Part shown: in pieces, positions 9,185 to 17,807 of the stretch | Layout: every line of letters starts with the position of its first letter | Position numbering within the stretch: the first letter of the stretch is position 1 | NCBI RefSeq assembly: GCF_032595355.1 | Contig: NZ_JASMWN010000007.1 | Coordinates: forward strand, 122,959-186,958 | DNA: 64,000 nucleotides | Reading direction: 5' to 3' | Source of the DNA: Sedimentitalea todarodis | GTDB taxonomy: Bacteria > Pseudomonadota > Alphaproteobacteria > Rhodobacterales > Rhodobacteraceae | Translations under genes and position numbers: made by a program | Notes under the pieces: generated by a model | What the model was told of the DNA's origin: nothing | The model's database searches: none | Seen by the model: the letters and a program-made list of their open reading frames with translations, nothing else

Positions 9185-9676
9185 TCAAACATCCATCTGC
9201 GGGCCAAGATGCGTGTCCCCGCGGGCCACAACACGCCAGAGCGAGTGGACCAGCCGCGCCGAACTGAGCGCGCCCGACAGGATGATCGCCGCATACAGCA
9301 CACCCAGCGGCCATTCCGTCGAACTCAGGATCTTGCCGCGGTCGAACGCTTGCTGGGTGATCACCACACCCAGCCAGCAAACCATCACCGAATAGGCAAG
9401 GAACACGAATTCGGCCAGTGCAAAGACCCATCGCCGCGCGGCCTCGGGCATCATGTCCAGAACAACAGTGACCCGCATGTGGCGACGTTCACGGATCGCG
9501 TAGCTGACCCCGAAATAGATCATGTAGACAAAGCAAAACCGCGCCAGTTCGTTGGCCACGGCAACCGAAGTCGAAAAAGCGAAACGTGCAATAACATCGA
9601 CGAACACCAGCAGAATGATCGCCCCAAGCATGCCCACGATCACAACCGGCTCGAACCATTTCTCCAAAGCACGCAT
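9185..9676 (-). CDS. TRAP transporter small permease (DctQ family)
   Basis: This 163-residue protein has four predicted transmembrane helices and the usual DctQ layout, including VFVDVIARF near residue 26 and the RERRHMRV loop. It partners the DctM protein encoded 3 nt downstream and the DctP receptor encoded 23 nt upstream. Length and hydropathy are normal for the family, and nothing appears truncated. Confidence 0.88.
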   Translation of the reverse strand: MRALEKWFEPVVIVGMLGAIILLVFVDVIARFAFSTSVAVANELARFCFVYMIYFGVSYAIRERRHMRVTVVLDMMPEAARRWVFALAEFVFLAYSVMVCWLGVVITQQAFDRGKILSSTEWPLGVLYAAIILSGALSSARLVHSLWRVVARGDTHLGPQMDV

Positions 9677-9699
9677 TCGCCTGTTTCCTTTCCAGCAGA

Positions 9700-10683
9700 C
9701 TACTTGCCGATTGCCGCCATGAAGGTGTCATAGAATTCGGTGCCGACCTTGGCGCGAATATCCGCTTCGATGGCTGCATTCATGGTGTCGGCCAGGCGTT
9801 GCTTGTCAGCAGCGGGAAGCTCGTTGATCTCCAGTCCGACCTCTTCCAGTTCAACGAGGGTCGCAGCGTTGGCGGCGGCGGCCAGTTCGCGCTGTTTCAC
9901 GACAGTTTCGCTGGCCACGTCCATGATAAGTGTCTGATCCTCGGGGCTCAGGCCCTGAAACCAGTCCAGATTGGCCATCCACAGTTCCGGCCAATAGATA
10001 TGTCCGGTCAGCGATACGTACTTCTGCACTTCAAAGAACCGTTCGATGACCATCGAATTCAAGGCGCTTTCCTGCCCGTCGATCAGCCCCTGTTGCAGCG
10101 ACGAATAGATTTCGCCCCAGGCCAGCGGAACCGGAACGGCGTCAACCGAACGCCACGCCTTGATCGCGATCGGGTTGTCGGCCGAGCGCATCCGAAGTCC
10201 GGCAAAGGCCTCGTAGCTGTCCAGTGGCGCACGGCTGTTGGTGAAACTGCGGAAGCCCAGTTCCATGAACCCCATGTTTTTCAGCCCACGGGCCTCCATC
10301 GCATCGGAAATCGACTGGCCCGCCGCGCCATCCAGCAATTCACGCGCCTGTTCCTCGTTCTCAAACAGAAGGAACTGGTCAAGAATTGCCAACTGATCGA
10401 CCGCCGCGCTCAGCAGCACCGAGGCGCCGGTGGTCATCGTGATATTGCCCGATTGCACAAGTTCCGTCATTTCCTTGACGCTGCCCAACTGACCACCCGG
10501 AAACAATTCGACCTGCATTTCACCGTTGGAGCGTTCTGCGATCTGCTCCTGGAAATAGAGCAGCGCCTGATGGATCGGTGAGGATTCCGGCGTGGCATGG
10601 CCAATCCGGATGGTGCTGTCCGCAAACGCCGGAACGGTCAGGGCGAGCGACAGGCCAGCAGCGGCAAGGAGGGTATGTTTCAT
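9700..10683 (-). CDS. TRAP transporter periplasmic solute receptor (DctP family)
   Basis: This 327-residue protein has a clear Sec signal peptide ending VPAFA, with mature protein starting DSTIRIGHA. DctP features include ELVQSGNITMT, a conserved arginine in GLRMRS that usually salt-bridges a carboxylate ligand, and GLIDGQES. The conserved arginine suggests an acidic ligand (carboxylate or possibly sulfonate). It is the first of the three TRAP genes and follows the ABC permease gene by 36 nt. Confidence 0.9.
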   Translation of the reverse strand: MKHTLLAAAGLSLALTVPAFADSTIRIGHATPESSPIHQALLYFQEQIAERSNGEMQVELFPGGQLGSVKEMTELVQSGNITMTTGASVLLSAAVDQLAILDQFLLFENEEQARELLDGAAGQSISDAMEARGLKNMGFMELGFRSFTNSRAPLDSYEAFAGLRMRSADNPIAIKAWRSVDAVPVPLAWGEIYSSLQQGLIDGQESALNSMVIERFFEVQKYVSLTGHIYWPELWMANLDWFQGLSPEDQTLIMDVASETVVKQRELAAAANAATLVELEEVGLEINELPAADKQRLADTMNAAIEADIRAKVGTEFYDTFMAAIGK

Positions 10684-10719
10684 TGGTTTGTACCTTTCTA
10701 TGTGAGCGTCACTGGAGCG

Positions 10720-11877
10720 TCAGCCTTTGACCGCCCCGGCTGTCAGACCACTGACGATCTGGCGTTGAAACACCATGACCAACAGGAACAACGGCGCGGT
10801 GATAGACACGGCGGCAGCGATTGCCTCGACCTGATCGGTGGTGGTGGTTTCGCGGTTGAAGTACCCTGCAATCGCCGGAACCATGGTCTGGTTCTGCGCA
10901 TCCAGCAGTAGCGATGTCACCAGGAAGTCGTTGTATCCCAGCAGGAAGCTGAACAGACCCGTTGTGATGACACCCGGCCACATGACCGGCATGATAACGC
11001 GCCGGAACGCCTGAAAATGCGAACAGCCATCGACGCGCGCTGCCTCGTCCAGTTCTGCCGGAATGTTCTGAAAGAACGACCGCAGCATCCAGATGGTGAA
11101 GGGCTGGTTGATTGCGACCAGCACCGCGATGACCGCATAGGGCTGTCCGTAAAGCGTCGGGGCCGCGTCCCCCAGGATCGGACGCAGGATTTCCGACGAA
11201 TTGATGAAGACCGGCAGATAGCCCGCCACCAGCACCGAATGCGGCAGCGCCCGGAAGATCAGGGCCAGGATCAGCAGCCAGAAGGCCAGATTCGATCCCG
11301 ACCGCGCCAGCCCGTAGCCCGCCAGTGTGCCGACGGTCAGCGATACGGTGACCACGCCCGCGGTCACGATCAGCGAGTTGAGGAAGTTGCGGTAGAACTC
11401 GTTCTCGACCCAGACCGACACGTAGTTCTTTGTGGTCAGCCCTATGATCGGCTCGCCCAGCGGTCCGGTGATCGCATTCACCCCGACCAGCAACCACGGC
11501 AGGATGCCAAAGAACACCACGACAAAGGTCAGCGCAAAGCCAAGCACTGCGATGACCCAGCCGATGATCACCGTGCCCGGCTTTGTGAACTTCTCGATCA
11601 TCTCCGGCAGATGCTTGAAGGCAAAGCGGAAACTGAGCCAGAGCACAAAGAGCCCGATCACGATGTCCATGACGCTCAGGCCGTTCCCCTCGGCCCGCGT
11701 AGCCGGGCCAAAGATCACATCCAGCGGATTTGACGCAAAGGCGTCGACCGGACTCTTGAAGCTCATCACCAGGATCCAGAAGATCGGGAAGGCGGCAAGC
11801 AGGCACCAGAATGTCAAGAAACTGGCGGACCCTATACGTAGTGCGACGGATTGGCGAAGTGCCTTGGGTGTAGACAT
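10720..11877 (-). CDS. Carbohydrate-type ABC transporter permease (MalG family)
   Basis: This 385-residue inner-membrane permease has the EAA loop EAARVDGCSHFQAFRRVIMP near 270-290, which contacts the ATPase. It is about 100 residues longer than usual MalG proteins, because of an additional segment of two hydrophobic helices (about 70-140) between the first and second core helices. It ends 1 nt before the partner permease gene begins. It probably imports a polar, sugar-like solute with the encoded binding protein and ATPase. Confidence 0.9.
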   Translation of the reverse strand: MSTPKALRQSVALRIGSASFLTFWCLLAAFPIFWILVMSFKSPVDAFASNPLDVIFGPATRAEGNGLSVMDIVIGLFVLWLSFRFAFKHLPEMIEKFTKPGTVIIGWVIAVLGFALTFVVVFFGILPWLLVGVNAITGPLGEPIIGLTTKNYVSVWVENEFYRNFLNSLIVTAGVVTVSLTVGTLAGYGLARSGSNLAFWLLILALIFRALPHSVLVAGYLPVFINSSEILRPILGDAAPTLYGQPYAVIAVLVAINQPFTIWMLRSFFQNIPAELDEAARVDGCSHFQAFRRVIMPVMWPGVITTGLFSFLLGYNDFLVTSLLLDAQNQTMVPAIAGYFNRETTTTDQVEAIAAAVSITAPLFLLVMVFQRQIVSGLTAGAVKG

Positions 11878-11878
11878 A

Positions 11879-12901
11879 TCAGTGGCTCCCCTTGTGGTCG
11901 CGCCAAGTGCGCTTGAGCGGCAGGATCAGCAGGATGACAATTCCCACCATGGTCAGCATGGCCGTGGCCGATGCGCGGCTGATCGCACGGTTTCCGGCAT
12001 CGTCCGGCGTCAGGAAGTCATAGGTCAGCCACTGCAGCGAAATGACGTAGCTCTGGCTCTTGAATGCGACGATCTCTTCGAACACCCGGTAGCAGTCCAT
12101 CAGGTGGATGAGAGCGATGAAAACAATCAGCGGCATCAGATGCGGTACGATGACAAATCGCAGGCGTTCCCACCGGCTGGCGCCGTCAATGATCGCGCTT
12201 TCCAATGTGTCCTGATTCACCGTCTGAAGGCCGGCGTAAAAGATGACAAAGGCAAACGGCGCCACGTGCCAGACCCGGTAGAACATCATCATCAGCTCAA
12301 AGGTCCAGGCCTGCGTGAACATGGAAATATCCGTCCCGCTCCACCATTCCATGGCCGACGTCAGGATGCCGTCACCGATGAACAGCCAATAGATCGACAG
12401 GCCGCCGATGATCGGTGTGATGATGAAAGGAAGAAGCGAGATAAAGATGACCGGCCCCCGGACCGACCGGATCGCATTGTTCACGGCCAGGGCGATGCCC
12501 AATCCGACGATCAGCACCAAGGGCAGGGTCAGCAGCGTGAAGGTCAGCGTGAACCGCAGCGCCTTCCAGAAATCGATGCTCATCAGCTCGCTCCAGCTGC
12601 CGTTGCCAATCGCCTCGGCCACCCGGTCCAGTTCCAGAACGTTGCGATAGCTTTCCAGACCGGCGAAATAGGTATTGGTCTGCATCTTGCCATCTTCGCC
12701 GATGATCGGCTGGCTCTTCACCTCAGTCACGCAGACCGGCTGCGGGAATCCCGGTGTACAGGTCTCGATCTCAACCTGCTCGAACACCGGTTGCGTGACA
12801 TAGAAGCTCTGGATGAACACGCTGATCAGCGGCAACGCGATGAACAGGATCATCATGAAAAGCGAAGGTCCAACAAACGCCGCGAAAGTCTTGAATTTCA
12901 T
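11879..12901 (-). CDS. Carbohydrate-type ABC transporter permease (MalF family)
   Basis: This 340-residue permease carries six core helices and the EAA-type loop DGASRWERLRFVIVPHL near 245-260. A periplasmic loop after helix 1 (about 38-90) contains two cysteines (TCTPGFPQPVC) that could form a disulfide. It is adjacent to the MalG-type partner. The 133-bp gap towards the binding-protein gene shows no further gene. Confidence 0.9.
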   Translation of the reverse strand: MKFKTFAAFVGPSLFMMILFIALPLISVFIQSFYVTQPVFEQVEIETCTPGFPQPVCVTEVKSQPIIGEDGKMQTNTYFAGLESYRNVLELDRVAEAIGNGSWSELMSIDFWKALRFTLTFTLLTLPLVLIVGLGIALAVNNAIRSVRGPVIFISLLPFIITPIIGGLSIYWLFIGDGILTSAMEWWSGTDISMFTQAWTFELMMMFYRVWHVAPFAFVIFYAGLQTVNQDTLESAIIDGASRWERLRFVIVPHLMPLIVFIALIHLMDCYRVFEEIVAFKSQSYVISLQWLTYDFLTPDDAGNRAISRASATAMLTMVGIVILLILPLKRTWRDHKGSH

Positions 12902-13034
12902 GGTCCTGCCCTCATTCTGTGACTATCGGTTTCGGGGTCGGCGAGGCGCTGCAAAGCGGCCTCCGTCCTGCAGGATGCAGGGGATCGTGCGAGAGGCGCG
13001 GCCCGCGCCTCCCGGTCGTGCGATGCGGATCCGG

Positions 13035-14252
13035 TTACTGGATCAGCCCGGCTTCCTTGGCCGAGACCAGATATTCGTCCTCGATCGCCTGCAGCGTCGC
13101 CTCGGCATCGGTGGCGCCGGTCAGGTAGTTGCTGACCTTGTTGCCGACTGCCGTATGCATCAGCCCCATGGCCGAGGTTGACGGATACGAAACTGCCGAC
13201 GGCTGTGCCTGAAGTGTCGCGATCGCACCCTGCGCCAGACGTCCCGGCTCATAGCCCGGCACCAGCCAGACAGCCGCATCGTTGTTGGCCTTGACCATTT
13301 CGGAGTCCAGCCCTTCCACGATCAAGCGGAACGCTGCCTCGGCCTCTTCATCGGAGATGTTCTTGGCGATGACGATGCCATCCCACCAGATCGTGGTTGC
13401 GGGCGGGCCACCTTCAAAGGCACGCGGTGCCGCGGCCCCGTTGACCAACCCGACAACCTGGCTTTCGGCCTCGTCATCGGCGGCGCCGGCCCGGCTGGCC
13501 CAGAGGTTCGCCATGGCGATCTTGCCCTGCTGGAACTGCTGCTGAACATAGGTCGAGTCCGAAATCAGGTATTCCGGATCAAGATATTCGGTCGACGCCT
13601 TCATCATTTCCAACGCCTTGACCCCGGCCTCGGTGTTCACCGTGGGCATGTTGTTGTCATCGACGAATTTCCCGCCGAAGCCAAAGAACATGTTGTTGAA
13701 GTCCTGAGACAGGTTCCAGCCGGTCTTCATCGTTGCACCCAACGGATAGTCGACCACTCCCGCATCCCGGATCTTGGCCGCAGCTTCCAGAACCTGGTCC
13801 CAGGTTTCCGGCACCGGGATCTCCAGTTGCTCGAGGATGTCATTGCGATACATCAGATGCTGGGTGTTCACCATCATCGCGATGGCCATGACCTTGCCAT
13901 CAATGCGGATGAGCTGATTGGCGGTCAGGTCCTGGCCATATTTTTCGACCAGATCATCCAGCGGACGGATCGTCCCTTCGTTGATCAGCGGCGTGATCGT
14001 CCCGTTCGAGACTCCACCCAGGGCATACAACGAGGGGTTGGCCGCAAAGGCAGCAGGCTGTTTCTGGCGGAATTCCTGATCCAGTTCGGCTTCGAAATTA
14101 CCGCATTCTTCCATCGCCGAGGCAACGGCCTTCCAGGCTTCGAACCCCGCAGACAGCATGCTGACCGGGGTTTCGTTCTTGATTTCGCAGGCCAATGTGG
14201 CGGTTCCGACAACCGACACTGCCCCGGCTAGGACGAGTGTTCTGACATTCAT
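13035..14252 (-). CDS. ABC transporter extracellular solute-binding protein (family 1)
   Basis: This 405-residue protein has a signal sequence (MNVRTLVLAGAVSVVGTATLA) with a cysteine right after the likely cleavage site; the preceding residues are not a good lipobox. The mature part has the cluster B sugar-binding layout with PETWDQVLEAAAKI and the later ATTIWWDG region. It starts after a strong GGAGGAAA Shine-Dalgarno. It is the periplasmic receptor for the two permeases and the ATPase; the ligand is unknown. A hairpin precedes it and may favour its higher expression. Confidence 0.9.
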   Translation of the reverse strand: MNVRTLVLAGAVSVVGTATLACEIKNETPVSMLSAGFEAWKAVASAMEECGNFEAELDQEFRQKQPAAFAANPSLYALGGVSNGTITPLINEGTIRPLDDLVEKYGQDLTANQLIRIDGKVMAIAMMVNTQHLMYRNDILEQLEIPVPETWDQVLEAAAKIRDAGVVDYPLGATMKTGWNLSQDFNNMFFGFGGKFVDDNNMPTVNTEAGVKALEMMKASTEYLDPEYLISDSTYVQQQFQQGKIAMANLWASRAGAADDEAESQVVGLVNGAAAPRAFEGGPPATTIWWDGIVIAKNISDEEAEAAFRLIVEGLDSEMVKANNDAAVWLVPGYEPGRLAQGAIATLQAQPSAVSYPSTSAMGLMHTAVGNKVSNYLTGATDAEATLQAIEDEYLVSAKEAGLIQ

Positions 14253-14300
14253 TGGGGTGTTTCCTCCTGTTGAGATTTTTCTTGGTACGACTGTGCTGCC

Positions 14301-14321
14301 GTAACAGAGGTTTTCTGTTAC
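14301..14321 (-). other. Intercistronic hairpin between ABC ATPase and binding-protein genes
   Basis: A perfect 8-bp stem GTAACAGA/TCTGTTAC with a 5-nt loop overlaps the ATPase stop codon. It has no U-tract on the minus strand, so it is more likely an mRNA-processing or stability element than a terminator. Such hairpins often raise the level of the binding-protein message relative to other components. Confidence 0.5.
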
Positions 14322-15370
14322 TGCGCCAGCCTTTTTCCGGTCTTGCTATCAAAGAGATGACAGATCGTTGTCGGGACCGAGTACGACACCGAGTCGCCGA
14401 TCTCGGCCCGGTATTCCTTGTGCGCCTTGACCGATACCAGTTCGCCACCGGCGCGCACCGTCAGCATCGTCGCATCCCCCAACAGTTCGATCGTATAGAG
14501 CGGGGCGGTGATCTGTCCCGTGGTGCCTTCGACCACTTCGGCGTCCTCGGCCCTAAAGCCCAGCGTCGCCGGCCCGTCCGACGCGCTCAGCCCGGAAATC
14601 GAAACGTTGCGCCCGGTGAACGTCCCGCCCTTGATCTCGCCTTCCATCAGGTTCATGGCCGGTGAGCCGATGAAACTGGCGACAAAGGTATTTGCCGGGT
14701 TGTCATAGATATCGGTTGGTGTGCCGACCTGCTGAACCACCCCGGCTTTCATCACGACGACCCGATCCGCCAGCGTCATCGCCTCGATCTGGTCATGGGT
14801 CACGTAGACCGTTGTGACCTTCAGTTCATGGCTGAGATTCTTGATCTGCGCGCGCGTTGAGACTCGCAATTTGGCGTCGAGGTTGGACAGGGGTTCGTCC
14901 ATCAGAAAGACCGACGGCTTGCGTACGATGGCCCGCGCGAGGGCGACACGCTGGCGCTGACCACCCGACAGTTCGGCAGGCTTGCGATGCAGAAAATCGG
15001 TCAATTCGACCATCTCTGCCGCTTTCATCACCCGGTCGTCGTGCGTGGCCGGATCGGCCTTGCGAACCTTGAGAGGAAAGCGGATGTTTTCGTAGACATT
15101 CAAGTGCGGGTACAGTCCGTAGGACTGGAACACCATGGCCACATCGCGGTCCTTGGGATCGAGATCATTCACAACCCGATCACCGATCCAGATCTCGCCA
15201 CCGCTGGCTTCTTCCAATCCGGCAATCATTCGCATCGTGGTTGTCTTGCCACAACCGGAGGGACCAAGAAGGACGAGGAATTCCTGATCTGCAATGGTCA
15301 GATCGAAATCGTCGACCCCTACAAAAGACCCCCAGCGTTTGGAAATGTTCTTGAGTTGAATTTCGGCCAT
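14318..15370 (-). CDS. Sugar-type ABC transporter ATPase (UgpC/MsmK family), first gene of the operon
   Basis: This 350-residue ATPase has Walker A GPSGCGKTT, signature LSGGQRQRVALARA, Walker B VFLMDEPLSNLD and the switch histidine in YVTHDQIEAMTL. A C-terminal TOBE-like domain (about 235-350) is typical for carbohydrate importers. The ATG at 15370 follows GGGGAG; an ATG 30 nt further upstream lies within the predicted operator and is unlikely. It energises the two permeases encoded downstream and is the promoter-proximal gene of the 15-kb operon. Confidence 0.92.
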   Translation of the reverse strand: MAEIQLKNISKRWGSFVGVDDFDLTIADQEFLVLLGPSGCGKTTTMRMIAGLEEASGGEIWIGDRVVNDLDPKDRDVAMVFQSYGLYPHLNVYENIRFPLKVRKADPATHDDRVMKAAEMVELTDFLHRKPAELSGGQRQRVALARAIVRKPSVFLMDEPLSNLDAKLRVSTRAQIKNLSHELKVTTVYVTHDQIEAMTLADRVVVMKAGVVQQVGTPTDIYDNPANTFVASFIGSPAMNLMEGEIKGGTFTGRNVSISGLSASDGPATLGFRAEDAEVVEGTTGQITAPLYTIELLGDATMLTVRAGGELVSVKAHKEYRAEIGDSVSYSVPTTICHLFDSKTGKRLAQ

Positions 15371-15387
15371 ATCTCTCCCCCGCAGCG

Positions 15388-15405
15388 TTTGCATACGCAT
15401 GCAAA
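15388..15405. promoter_or_regulatory. LacI-type operator O1
   Basis: TTTGCATACGCATGCAAA has 7-bp perfect arms around a central CG, the hallmark of LacI-family operators. It lies 17 nt upstream of the ATPase start and overlaps the predicted -10/transcription start on the minus strand, so bound repressor would block initiation. The LacI protein encoded at 3.1-4.1 kb in the same operon is the natural candidate. Confidence 0.75.
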
Positions 15406-15433
15406 AGTTAGGCGCCGCTCGAAATTATCGCAA
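15405..15433 (-). promoter_or_regulatory. Predicted sigma-70-type promoter of the 15-kb operon
   Basis: On the minus strand TTGCGA (15433-15428) and TAACTT (15410-15405) are separated by 17 nt. The transcription start would fall near 15398, inside operator O1, while operator O2 sits just upstream of the -35 box. The boxes are only moderate matches; the flanking operators are the stronger argument. Confidence 0.45.
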
Positions 15434-15440
15434 GACAAAA

Positions 15441-15458
15441 TTTGCAATCGTATGCAAA
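15441..15458. promoter_or_regulatory. LacI-type operator O2
   Basis: TTTGCAATCGTATGCAAA is an almost perfect palindrome around a central CG and matches O1 in its outer arms. Its start is 53 bp from that of O1, about five helical turns, suitable for two repressor dimers on the same face or a short loop. It lies upstream of the predicted -35 box. Confidence 0.7.
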
Positions 15459-15931
15459 ATTTTGATAAATGCACTGCAATAGACCGTGTAAGTATTTGTA
15501 AACACGCCCTGAAAAATGTCAATCTCTTCCGCGGGTCCTTCAATTTGGCTGACCTGCCCCAAGAGGACTCTCTGAACGCATCTGGCAGACGGGTGACCCG
15601 GCGCAGACCCATCCGCATGAAAATGTTCTGGCACCAACGTTTGACGTGCTGTTCTTACCCGTGTCTGGCGTGCCCAGTATTATCGTTAGCCGGGTGCCAC
15701 CCCAGATTGCAGGCAATCGCTTGCACTCATCGCAGTCAGTACCCGCAATGGCGCCAGACCGCTTGCTTCACATTGCATAGACCAGATCGCCACCAGACAT
15801 GATCAGAACGAGGCGTCTGATTGAACGGTTTGGACCGCCGAGACGCGCCCCGCGGTTTGTTGGGCGGAACACAAGAAGGGTTTTCAGCAACGCACCGACA
15901 CCCCATATACGAAACAAACAGACAGGAGAAT
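15459..15931. other. Intergenic region without a recognised gene
   Basis: About 470 bp separate the operator region of the leftward operon from the pirin gene. No open frame here has a credible start and family match, and no RNA gene was recognised. It presumably contains the promoter of the pirin gene, which I could not place. Confidence 0.5.
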
Positions 15932-16870
15932 ATGATGAGCTGGAACCCCGCACTGGCCCCAGGCTGCCCCGATGAAATCGGCGTAGACGCCATTGAGACT
16001 CTGATTATTCCCCGTGCGCGCGACCTTGGCGGGTTCGAAGTCAAGCGCGCGCTGCCTGCACCAAAACGCCAGATGGTCGGCCCGTTCATATTCTTCGATC
16101 AGGCGGGTCCGGCCGAGTTCCTTGCAGGGCAAGGCATCGATGTGCGCCCGCATCCTCATATCGGGTTGGGCACCGTCACATATCTCTACCAAGGCGATTT
16201 CCATCATCGCGACAGCATCGGCACGGACCAGATCATCCGCCCCGGCGCACTCAACTGGATGGTAGCTGGCAAAGGCGTGACCCATTCCGAGCGGACCTCG
16301 GATGAGGGACGCAGCGGGCCGCATTCGCTATTCGGAATTCAGACCTGGATGGCCCTGCCGGAGGACAAGGAAGACATGGGTCCGATCTTTGAACACCACG
16401 GCAAAGACGCCATCCCCGAGATCGAGGCCGACGGTGTCAACGCCAAGCTGATCCTCGGCACGGCCTACAGCGAGAGCGCCCCGGCGACGATGTTTTCGGA
16501 GACATTCTATCTTGACGTCACCCTGCAAGCAGGCGCGCGTTTCCCGTTGCCCGATGATCACGAAGATCGCGGTCTCTACATCACCCAAGGGTCGGTCAGC
16601 ATTGCCGGTCAGGAATTTGACGCCGGGCAGATGATGGTGTTTCGTCCCGGCGATAGCATCACCGTCTCGGCGGGTTCGCAGGGCGCGCGACTGATGGCGC
16701 TTGGTGGAGCCACATTGAACGGTCCACGTCATGTGTGGTGGAACTTTGTGGCTTCCAGCAAGGACAAGATCGAAGCGGCGAAAGAAGAATGGCGCGCGAC
16801 CCGCTGGGGTGACGGCTTGTTTGACCTGCCAGCCGATGATCGGGATGAGTTCATCCCACTGCCCGACTGA
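15932..16870 (+). CDS. Pirin-family bicupin protein
   Basis: This 312-residue protein has the pirin N-terminal cupin with PHPHIGLGTVTYLYQG (about 75-90), in which the two histidines plus a later His and Glu (GVTHSERTSDE) bind iron. A C-terminal pirin domain follows with ARFPLPDDHEDRGLYI. Bacterial pirins act as quercetinase-like dioxygenases or redox regulators, for example of pyruvate dehydrogenase. The start at 15932 follows AGGAGAAT; an open frame continues further upstream but without a ribosome-binding site. It is monocistronic as far as can be seen. Confidence 0.9.
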   Translation: MMSWNPALAPGCPDEIGVDAIETLIIPRARDLGGFEVKRALPAPKRQMVGPFIFFDQAGPAEFLAGQGIDVRPHPHIGLGTVTYLYQGDFHHRDSIGTDQIIRPGALNWMVAGKGVTHSERTSDEGRSGPHSLFGIQTWMALPEDKEDMGPIFEHHGKDAIPEIEADGVNAKLILGTAYSESAPATMFSETFYLDVTLQAGARFPLPDDHEDRGLYITQGSVSIAGQEFDAGQMMVFRPGDSITVSAGSQGARLMALGGATLNGPRHVWWNFVASSKDKIEAAKEEWRATRWGDGLFDLPADDRDEFIPLPD

Positions 16871-16941
16871 CCTCGACCTAATTCTTCCGTTGGTATCGCC
16901 AAGTTCCTGACTGCGGCTTTCTTGGCTCGAATCATCCAATC

Positions 16942-17043
16942 AAGGCGTTTCGCGTATGACTTGGGTCATATGGTATCACCTAACGCGTTGAAATCTATGA
17001 TTCAGGCAGTGTCAGGAGAGTCAGGTTTTGCGCGAAACGCTTT
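16942..17043. repeat. Inverted pair of the AAGGCGTTTCGCG motif
   Basis: AAGGCGTTTCGCG (16942-16954) is matched by the inverted CGCGAAACGCTTT (17031-17043), the latter overlapping the Anbu stop codon. The same core occurs as a perfect palindrome at 25188 and as a partial copy at 45055, always in intergenic 3' regions. It could be a REP-like extragenic repeat or a transcript-end hairpin. Confidence 0.55.
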
Positions 17044-17773
17044 AGATCGAATAGCTCGGCAACTTTCGAAAGGCTTCCCTGAGAGCGTCACCCCAATTCG
17101 CGGAGATGCTTTGGAATATCTCATCGGTGGCTTCTATACGCTTCTTGCGATCCGAGCTGAAGGAATCGGTTTCGTATACTTCGACGTCGAATGGCAGTCC
17201 GACCCCCAGGTTGGCTTTGACGGTGGAATCAAATGAAACGAGTAGCAGCTTCACGGCGGCATCAAAGCTGAGATCGGGGTCATAGGCGCGCACCAGGATG
17301 GGTTTGCCGTACTTGGTTTCACCGATCTGGAAAAACGGAGTGTCTTCGGTGATCTCGATAAAATTGCCCTCGGGGTAGATCAGGAAGATTGTGGGCTGCC
17401 CACCCTCGATCTGCCCCCCCACGATGACGGATGCCCTGAACTGATCCTCGGAGGTTTGTCCAGCGGGGCTGCTGGCGGCGATGACTTCTTTGAGCGTTGT
17501 GCCAACCAGCCGCGCGATTTGGAACATTGTTGCCTGACGCAAGATACTGGGGTCGCGCTCCTCGGCTGATTTTGAGCGTTCTTCTAGCAGGCTTATCATG
17601 GATTGCGTTGTTGCAAGGTTGCCAGCCGTCATGATGGTGATCTTGCGCTCACCCGGAACAGTCCAGGTAAACATTTTCCGGCTGACCGAAAAGTTATCGA
17701 CACCTGCACTTGTGCGGGTATCGGAAATAAATACAAGACCGCGTTTGATCCGCATGCCAACGCAATATGTCAT
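17042..17773 (-). CDS. Anbu proteasome-related Ntn peptidase
   Basis: This 243-residue protein starts MTYCVGM; removal of Met would expose Thr2 as the N-terminal nucleophile. SDTRTSAG (about 17-24) and SRKMF (about 31-35, catalytic-type lysine) match the Anbu / HslV-like fold. Anbu forms a self-compartmentalising ring-like assembly in the cytoplasm without a known ATPase. The three genes upstream are its conserved partners (ATP-grasp, alpha-E, transglutaminase-like). Physiological substrates are unknown; a link to modification or turnover of a peptide product has been proposed from the gene association. Confidence 0.92.
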   Translation of the reverse strand: MTYCVGMRIKRGLVFISDTRTSAGVDNFSVSRKMFTWTVPGERKITIMTAGNLATTQSMISLLEERSKSAEERDPSILRQATMFQIARLVGTTLKEVIAASSPAGQTSEDQFRASVIVGGQIEGGQPTIFLIYPEGNFIEITEDTPFFQIGETKYGKPILVRAYDPDLSFDAAVKLLLVSFDSTVKANLGVGLPFDVEVYETDSFSSDRKKRIEATDEIFQSISANWGDALREAFRKLPSYSI

Positions 17774-17807
17774 TTCAGTTCGCCATTTGAATTGTGTTCA
17801 GGCTTGC

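Noticed and set aside
7727..9733. A 668-codon plus-strand frame opposite the TRAP permease genes
   Set aside because: Its translation is rich in Gln, His, Asp and Arg in a way typical of antisense reading of membrane-protein codons; the minus strand encodes convincing DctM and DctQ.
15629..15644. Possible sigma-54 promoter (TGGCACCAACGTTTGA) before the pirin gene
   Set aside because: The -12 element lacks the required GC; only the -24-like part matches.
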